Below are positions 58,962 through 64,000 of a DNA stretch of 64,000 bases, piece after piece. Numbering within the stretch: position 1 is the first letter of the stretch; every line of letters starts with the position of its first letter. This stretch comes from Candidatus Aenigmatarchaeota archaeon (GTDB lineage: Archaea; Aenigmatarchaeota; Aenigmatarchaeia; QMZP01; QMZT01), in contig JAFGCI010000001.1 of the NCBI GenBank assembly GCA_016932735.1, positions 1-64,000 on the forward strand, in the 5' to 3' direction. The notes under the pieces are model-generated. The model was not told the DNA's origin. It made no database searches and was given only the letters and a program-made list of their open reading frames with translations. The position numbers were made by a program, and so were the translations under genes.

Positions 58962-60446
58962 TTATTTTAGCTTCAGTATCACGACATGGCTTTTTGTCAT
59001 ATCCTTGATGCTTTCTCTTATTCCTTCTCTCCCGACTCCGGAATCCTTGTCCCCGCCGAACGGGAAGAATCCAAGCCCATGCGATGGCGACGTGTTTATG
59101 CTGACAGTTCCGGATTCCATTTTCAGCCCGGCATCAAGTGCCTTGTCAATGTTCTGGGTGAATATGCAGTTATCAAGTCCGAACTCGCTCCTGTTGGCAA
59201 TTTCCAGAGCTTCATTATAATTCTTGACCCGATAGAAAGGGACAGCAGGTCCGAATGTTTCTTCCCACATTATCCTCATATCAAGGTTCATGTTGTCGAG
59301 TATGACAGGCTCTATGAAAAGCCCTTCCCTCTTTCCGCCGCGAACCATCTTTGCTCCTTTCTTTAGGGAGTCGTCAATTAGGTCTGTGATTGTTTCAAAT
59401 GCCCATTTGTTTATGACGGGTCCGATTTTTACATTGGGATCTTTCGGGTTTCCCATCTTCCATGTGTCGAGCTCTTTTGCCGCAAGTTCTATTAGTTTGT
59501 CCGCGACACTTTCCTCTACAAGAACCCTTGAAATGGCGTCGCATCTTTGCCCTGCATAAGTGAAGCTTCCCTTGACGATTTCCTTTGCGGCAAGCTCAAG
59601 GTCTGCATCAGCAAGGACTATGCATGCGGCCTTCCCGCCAAGCTCCATGTGAAGCTTTTTCATTCCGGATATTTTTGCGACATGCTTTCCTGTGTCGGTG
59701 CTTCCTGTGAATGAAATCATGTCAATCTTCTCGCTTTCCGCAAGATGGTCCCCGATGTCCTTCCCTCCGCCGGTTATCACATTGAATGCGCCTTTCGGAA
59801 GGCCGGCCGCCTCAAATATCCTTGCAAGAAGCACCAGTGATATGGGATCGTCTGATGCCGGCTTGCAAATAACGGTGTTACCCGCAGCAAGCGCCGGTGC
59901 GATTTTACATGTTCCTATGTGAAGAGGGTAATTGAACGATGAAACAGCAAGAACGACGCCTAAAGGCCTTTTGAAAAGCAATCCAATCTTCCCGATTTTA
60001 TGCGGAGACATGTGGCCGTCCATCTCATCGCCGAAGATGTACTTGCATTCTTCCGATGCATATTCAATCCTTTCAGCCGCCGCCAGGACTTCATCAGTTG
60101 CGGTGAGAAGAGGCTTTCCGGATTCTTCAACAAGCATTTCTATGATGTGATCTTTATGATCCCTGATTAAGTCGGAAGCCTTACTGAGAATTTTTGACCG
60201 CTCGACTGCAGGCGTGTTTGCCCAGACTTTTTTCGTGTTGAATGCTGCATCAATTGCGGAATCCGCATCTTCTCGTGTCGACTTCTGAACCCTTCCAACG
60301 ATGGTTCCGTCGGCAGGATTGAGAACATCAAACGTCTTCTTTGCTGAAGATTCAACCCACTCACCGTTGATGTAATTCTTGTAAATCATCCTCCCGTCAG
60401 CCGACGAAGGAAACTTAATAATATCCCAGAAATTTTCCACAGCCAT
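58962..60446 (-). CDS. gapN: Non-phosphorylating GAPDH (GAPN)-like aldehyde dehydrogenase
   Basis: 494-aa ALDH. The catalytic Cys is in FTYAGQRCDAIS, the general-base Glu in MELGGKAA, and the cofactor region in SFTGSTDTGKHV. The GQRCDAI signature resembles archaeal GAPN, which oxidises glyceraldehyde-3-phosphate directly to 3-phosphoglycerate. The context beside aldolase, TIM and a PfkB kinase supports this, but other aldehydes are possible. ATG 60446 has AGGTGAT; the longer start overlaps the aldolase stop. Confidence 0.85.
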   Translation of the reverse strand: MAVENFWDIIKFPSSADGRMIYKNYINGEWVESSAKKTFDVLNPADGTIVGRVQKSTREDADSAIDAAFNTKKVWANTPAVERSKILSKASDLIRDHKDHIIEMLVEESGKPLLTATDEVLAAAERIEYASEECKYIFGDEMDGHMSPHKIGKIGLLFKRPLGVVLAVSSFNYPLHIGTCKIAPALAAGNTVICKPASDDPISLVLLARIFEAAGLPKGAFNVITGGGKDIGDHLAESEKIDMISFTGSTDTGKHVAKISGMKKLHMELGGKAACIVLADADLELAAKEIVKGSFTYAGQRCDAISRVLVEESVADKLIELAAKELDTWKMGNPKDPNVKIGPVINKWAFETITDLIDDSLKKGAKMVRGGKREGLFIEPVILDNMNLDMRIMWEETFGPAVPFYRVKNYNEALEIANRSEFGLDNCIFTQNIDKALDAGLKMESGTVSINTSPSHGLGFFPFGGDKDSGVGREGIRESIKDMTKSHVVILKLK

Positions 60447-60450
60447 CAAA

Positions 60451-61230
60451 TCACCTTTCTTTATCAAAAATTATCGATGCAAGTTTTTTTGCAACATAAA
60501 CAGGACTTTTATTCTGCCAGATATTCCTTCCGACAGCCATTCCGGCCGCTCCCGAATCCATTATGTCGGCGGAATCCTTGTAGAATTTATCCAACGGTTC
60601 AAGCGGTCCTCCGGCAGAAACAACTTTGCATTTTCCGGCAGCCCTGACGACTTCGGTGAAACTTTTTTTGCTGCCCGTGTAATGAATCTTCACTATATCA
60701 GCGCCAAGCTCAAGTGCAACCCTTGCCGCGTATTCAATGGATTCAAAACTGTCCGGCTTCAGAACAGATTTTCCCCTCGGATAAGACCAGATAATAAAAG
60801 GCAGTCCATAATCTCTCGCCTCTTCTTCAATCTCTCCTGCTATCTTAAACATTTCATTTTCTCTTTCGGAACCAACATAAATAGTATATCCGACCGCATC
60901 TGCCCTCATATCGACTGCATCCTTTACAGAAGTTATTTGTGGAGCGAACGGCTCTGTTTTCGCAAGGGAAGTCTTGCCGTTAAGCTTCAGTATGAGCGGA
61001 ACCCTTTTCATATAATTCTCGGAATATTTTATCGCGAGGCCTTTCTGGAGAATCAGCCCTGTTATATCCATCTTAGTCGAGAGGTCAATAATGTATTCCG
61101 GATCAATTGTCTTTTCATCAAAATCATCGGGCCCGTGTTCAAGGCCCTGATCAAGAGCCAGAAAAAAAAATTTTCCGTTCCTGCTTATCTTTTTCATCTT
61201 AAGGCTTTTATCATGCTTCTTGCCAGACAT
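60451..61230 (-). CDS. fba: Archaeal class I fructose-bisphosphate aldolase (DhnA type)
   Basis: 259-aa TIM barrel. Family motifs are LALDQGLEHGP at the start, the Schiff-base lysine in ADIVKIHYTG, and the phosphate-binding GGPLEP and SGAAGMAVGRNIWQ. It makes or splits fructose-1,6-bisphosphate. The stop lies 4 nt before the GAPN start, and the PfkB gene lies 14 nt upstream, giving a three-gene sugar operon. Confidence 0.94.
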   Translation of the reverse strand: MSGKKHDKSLKMKKISRNGKFFFLALDQGLEHGPDDFDEKTIDPEYIIDLSTKMDITGLILQKGLAIKYSENYMKRVPLILKLNGKTSLAKTEPFAPQITSVKDAVDMRADAVGYTIYVGSERENEMFKIAGEIEEEARDYGLPFIIWSYPRGKSVLKPDSFESIEYAARVALELGADIVKIHYTGSKKSFTEVVRAAGKCKVVSAGGPLEPLDKFYKDSADIMDSGAAGMAVGRNIWQNKSPVYVAKKLASIIFDKER

Positions 61231-61244
61231 GGTTAATTATTGAT

Positions 61245-62195
61245 TTACTTCCCTATTAATTTGTTCAGCTCGTGCCATCCGAGAAGCCTGTTCTTTGAGC
61301 CATAATGGGTAATTACGCTTTCCGCCTGCGCACGTCCTATTTTCAATGCAAAATCAATATCATTGCTTCTTATATAGCCGGCAACAAAACCCGATGCAAA
61401 CGCATCGCCGGCTCCTGTCGTTTCCAAAACTTTGATCTTTCTGGAGAGTATTGTGTACATCTTTTTCCCATCGAAAGCCATAGCTCCCTTATGCCCGAGC
61501 GTTATGACAACTATGCCTCTGCAGGACTTCTGAAGAACGTCGGCCATCACCTGGAGGCCGTTCTTCTTTGACAGAATTCTTGCTTCCTTGTCATTCAGAA
61601 CAAGTATGTCAGTGGCATCAAGTATTGCCTTTAATCCCCGAAGACCTTTTTCAGCAAGATGCGGGCTCGGGTTGAACGCCACCTTTATCTTTTTTCTTTT
61701 CGCGTAGCCGGCTAATTTTTTCATAGTCTCAAACGACTCATCAATCATTGTTGCGAAGTAGAGCCAGTCTGTTTTAATTTTGCTTACTTTGACCTCGTCG
61801 GGTTTAAGACGGTTGTTTGCGCCCCGGTGGACGATTATTGTCCTATCACGGCCTTCTGCGTCAAGTATGACACTGAATCCGGTAGGCTCCTTTGTCTTGG
61901 CCACAAAAAATGTATCCACTTTATCCTTTCTGAGGTTTGACAATATCATGTTTCCGTTTTCATCGTCTCCTATTTTTCCTATGAAAGCAGTCTTAAAACC
62001 CATTCTTGAAAATGATACGGCGGTATTAGTTCCTCCGCCCCCCACATCAAAATGCACGGCCTTTGCCTCTATCTTAGAGCCGAATGGAACTTCAACTATG
62101 CCCTTCTGCTTTCCCTTTCTGAAAAGGTCGGAACCTGTATCCACGAAAATATCGATGGTTGCAGAGCCCATTGTGACAATATCATATTTCTTCAT
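61245..62195 (-). CDS. PfkB-family sugar kinase
   Basis: 316-aa ribokinase-fold kinase. Visible are the GGGGTNTAVSFSRMG substrate loop near residue 53 and the anion hole TTGAGDAFASGF near 265. The substrate is not clear; a sugar or nucleoside kinase feeding the downstream aldolase is likely. ATG 62195 has GATGAGG at proper distance (8 nt); the ATG at 62201 would be too close. Confidence 0.9.
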   Translation of the reverse strand: MKKYDIVTMGSATIDIFVDTGSDLFRKGKQKGIVEVPFGSKIEAKAVHFDVGGGGTNTAVSFSRMGFKTAFIGKIGDDENGNMILSNLRKDKVDTFFVAKTKEPTGFSVILDAEGRDRTIIVHRGANNRLKPDEVKVSKIKTDWLYFATMIDESFETMKKLAGYAKRKKIKVAFNPSPHLAEKGLRGLKAILDATDILVLNDKEARILSKKNGLQVMADVLQKSCRGIVVITLGHKGAMAFDGKKMYTILSRKIKVLETTGAGDAFASGFVAGYIRSNDIDFALKIGRAQAESVITHYGSKNRLLGWHELNKLIGK

Positions 62196-62351
62196 TGCCA
62201 TTGCCTCATCCTGTTATCATATTTGTAGGCTCTGGATAATAAATCAAACCAGAAAACTTTCAAAATTATTGCGTACAAATAAGAAGTAAAATATAAAAGC
62301 TTTATATGGAACCCCGATAAAAATTATCTAAAATAATGGTTAGGTGTTGAG

Positions 62352-62561
62352 ATGGCAGATGTATTGGAAATGTTCGGCGGCAAAGCCGGTCTCGTATGGC
62401 AGGAACTTAAAAGGAGAAGCCCTCAGACAGTCAACCAGCTTACTTCAAAGACTAATCTTAGCAAAGACGATGTTTTTGTCGCTCTCGGCTGGCTTGCGAG
62501 GGAAGGGAAAATAAATCTTGACGACAGCAACAAAAGCCCGAGATTCGGCCTTATTGAATAA
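62352..62561 (+). CDS. Winged-helix protein (DUF2582 type)
   Basis: 69-aa winged helix: MADVLEMFGGKAGLVWQEL, then SPQTVNQLTSKTNLSKDDVFVALGWLAREGKI. It fits the small DUF2582 winged-helix family, whose DNA-binding or protein-protein role is not established. It is single, with GGTG before the ATG, and converges with the debranching-enzyme gene. Confidence 0.85.
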   Translation: MADVLEMFGGKAGLVWQELKRRSPQTVNQLTSKTNLSKDDVFVALGWLAREGKINLDDSNKSPRFGLIE

Positions 62562-62583
62562 AATAATCATTCAGCGTTTTTGC

Positions 62584-64000
62584 TTATTTTATCATAGTGC
62601 AGACAATAATATTTTTCCTTTCTAAAGGGAAAGTCATAATATTTTTTCGAATCTCACTGTCGTTTGCACTGATTATCTTTACATTGCCGGGCATCTCCAG
62701 CCTGCACATTATCTTTTTTCTGTAATCACTCTTCGCATCAATCTTTATCCTGATTTTATCATTCTCAGAAGTTATGATGAAATCAGTCGGGACGTTATCT
62801 ATCTTCTTTCCGATGATTTTCATCTTGTCCCACCCTTCAGGAATGGAAGGCTTCAGATTAATTGTCAGATTTTTTGAGTCGTACTTTATGCCGAAAAGGT
62901 ATTCTGTAACGGCTAGAAGATACATCGACATAGACCATGCCTGCATTCCGCATCCGAGAAGATGGCCGCTATCAGAACTCATAGTTTCAAACATCCCGCC
63001 GAGAGTGTTTCTCCTGACGTCAAGAGCGAGATTCTTCAGGTAATCCAGTCCTTTCCTCTGGTCGCCATACTTGAAAGATGCGCATGATGCGATTCCCGTC
63101 GTCATGCCCCATACAGAGCCGTTATGATAGCCATCAGGGGAATAGTTTGGAGCTGTTCTTGACCACGTTGAAACACCCCAACTACTCTCGAAATGTGTCC
63201 TTATCTTTTCAAGAACAGCAATGGAGCGGATTTCATCCGTTTCATTGAATAATATATGAAAGAGGGGATTTGACGTGTCCAGATTTGATATTGAAGGATG
63301 GCTGTTAATTTTAAGGGAGTCCGCATAGTATGTTTCCTCTTCATCCCAGTAAAGGCCATTTAACTTGCTTTCAATCTTCTGATGGTATGGCTTCTTATAA
63401 TCACGGAAAATCCTGGACCACAAAGCCTGCACTTCTATAGCAAAATTCCTTTCAAGGGTGTCCATCCATGTCATTTTTGGGTCGTGGCTGACAAGATCAT
63501 TTTCGAGTTTCACATCATTTACAATGTTTTTTAAAGCGAAGTCAAAACTCCTTTTGAAAATCTCGTCTCCTGTCCTTTCATAATAATGAAGCGATGCAAG
63601 TATGAAGAGGGGATTTGTGTCGGCAAAACCAAATTCCATCTTCCCTGAAGTCTCAATCTTTGAAGGAAGTCCCTTCCTCCTGAATATATTGAGAATGGTT
63701 TTTGTCTTTTCAAGCTCGTCAATGCTTGTCAGGCCGAAAGAAGCCAGAAAAGAGTCACGTGCCCAGTATTCCAGAAACCATGGATATCCTGCAAAAATCC
63801 CCGAAACGGTATCTGACTGATGAAACAATGAATTGAGCGACCATCTCGCCCATGAGAAGCCTTCATTTATCGTCTCGTCAGGAGTCTCGATGTAAAGCTC
63901 TGTTTCCTTGTTTTCAGCTTCTTTTATTCTCTCTTTCAAAAGGTCCTGCCACCCGTTGTAAGCCTTGTCAAAATGCTTCGTAAGGTTCGTGTTGGATTTG
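62584..64000 (-). CDS. Glycogen-debranching-type glucosidase, C-terminal part (5' cut by window)
   Basis: The frame stays open to the right edge; at least 472 residues are present. It has the (alpha/alpha)6 barrel of GDE_C/amylo-alpha-1,6-glucosidase: EYWARDSFLASFGL, LERNFAIEVQALW, SPDGYHNGSVWGMTTGIAS and GCGMQAWSM. The final beta domain is about 80 residues. It likely trims alpha-1,6 branches of glycogen or a related glucan, consistent with the adjoining glycolytic genes. The N-terminal domain lies beyond 64000. Confidence 0.85.
   Translation of the reverse strand, partial: KSNTNLTKHFDKAYNGWQDLLKERIKEAENKETELYIETPDETINEGFSWARWSLNSLFHQSDTVSGIFAGYPWFLEYWARDSFLASFGLTSIDELEKTKTILNIFRRKGLPSKIETSGKMEFGFADTNPLFILASLHYYERTGDEIFKRSFDFALKNIVNDVKLENDLVSHDPKMTWMDTLERNFAIEVQALWSRIFRDYKKPYHQKIESKLNGLYWDEEETYYADSLKINSHPSISNLDTSNPLFHILFNETDEIRSIAVLEKIRTHFESSWGVSTWSRTAPNYSPDGYHNGSVWGMTTGIASCASFKYGDQRKGLDYLKNLALDVRRNTLGGMFETMSSDSGHLLGCGMQAWSMSMYLLAVTEYLFGIKYDSKNLTINLKPSIPEGWDKMKIIGKKIDNVPTDFIITSENDKIRIKIDAKSDYRKKIMCRLEMPGNVKIISANDSEIRKNIMTFPLERKNIIVCTMIK

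Overview
The window is from an archaeon, most likely a small-genome (DPANN-type) lineage. This rests on topoisomerase VI A and B, Nop5, RadB, ribosomal protein L15e, an archaeal short triosephosphate isomerase, an archaeal class I fructose-bisphosphate aldolase, a Hef-type helicase, a GxGD prepilin peptidase and TATA-box promoters. Many first genes have a TATA box centred about 26-28 nt before the start codon (leaderless transcripts), while internal operon genes use GGTGAT/GGAG ribosome-binding sites. No marker here fixes the phylum.

Layout. 0.1-7.2 kb: a small hypothetical gene, top6B-top6A, a minus-strand cluster of unrecognised small genes (3.3-5.4 kb), a LOG-family gene and nop5. 7.2-12.4 kb: a bacterial-type gyrase operon gyrB-NUDIX-gyrA; gyrB seems to start at an AUA codon. 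12.6-17.8 kb: a CoA-binding protein, a prepilin peptidase with pilin-like and lipoprotein genes, a secreted coiled-coil protein and a membrane-anchored winged-helix regulator. 17.8-20.6 kb: small genes, a NUDIX hydrolase, a tRNA with anticodon CAU and two introns (one in the T-loop), and a nuclease-less Hef helicase. 20.7-22.8 kb: two paralogous secreted glycoprotein-like genes with near-identical promoters. 22.9-29.3 kb: a MoxR-MoxR-DUF58-VWA operon ending in a membrane HExxH protein. 29.6-35.3 kb: rubrerythrin-rubredoxin-FprA oxygen detoxification, an Ogg glycosylase, a cupin, a PspC protein and an OPT transporter. 35.4-41.2 kb: a type II pantothenate kinase, then a PadR-controlled MacB-like ABC exporter operon. 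41.2-42.8 kb: a PerR-type regulon (Fur-family regulator, reverse rubrerythrin, glutaredoxin, superoxide reductase). 42.9-48.4 kb: a secreted beta-propeller protein, an Xre/membrane-protein pair, and a DNA-modification islet with a DpnA-like methyltransferase, a DpnI-like protein and a Zn-finger/DUF559-like nuclease. 48.4-55.8 kb: mixed small and membrane genes, RadB, a CYTH protein, a stomatin-like protein, AMMECR1 and a zinc ribbon. 55.8-64 kb: L15e, TIM, HIT, an antiporter, and sugar metabolism (GAPN-like dehydrogenase, aldolase, PfkB kinase, and a glycogen-debranching-type enzyme cut by the window edge).

Most notable signals. (1) A shared promoter/leader element with a covarying dyad lies before both the CoA-binding protein and pantothenate kinase II, suggesting a CoA regulon. 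(2) A DpnI-like protein, whose relatives cut methylated GATC, sits next to a DpnA-like (GATC-type) methyltransferase; its catalytic Glu appears replaced by Gln and three GATC sites crowd the methyltransferase promoter. (3) The tRNA has a T-loop intron. (4) Three ATCG-N5-CGAT operators are phased at exactly 16 bp before padR. (5) gyrB has a non-canonical start. No CRISPR array, insertion sequence, rRNA gene or replication origin was seen.
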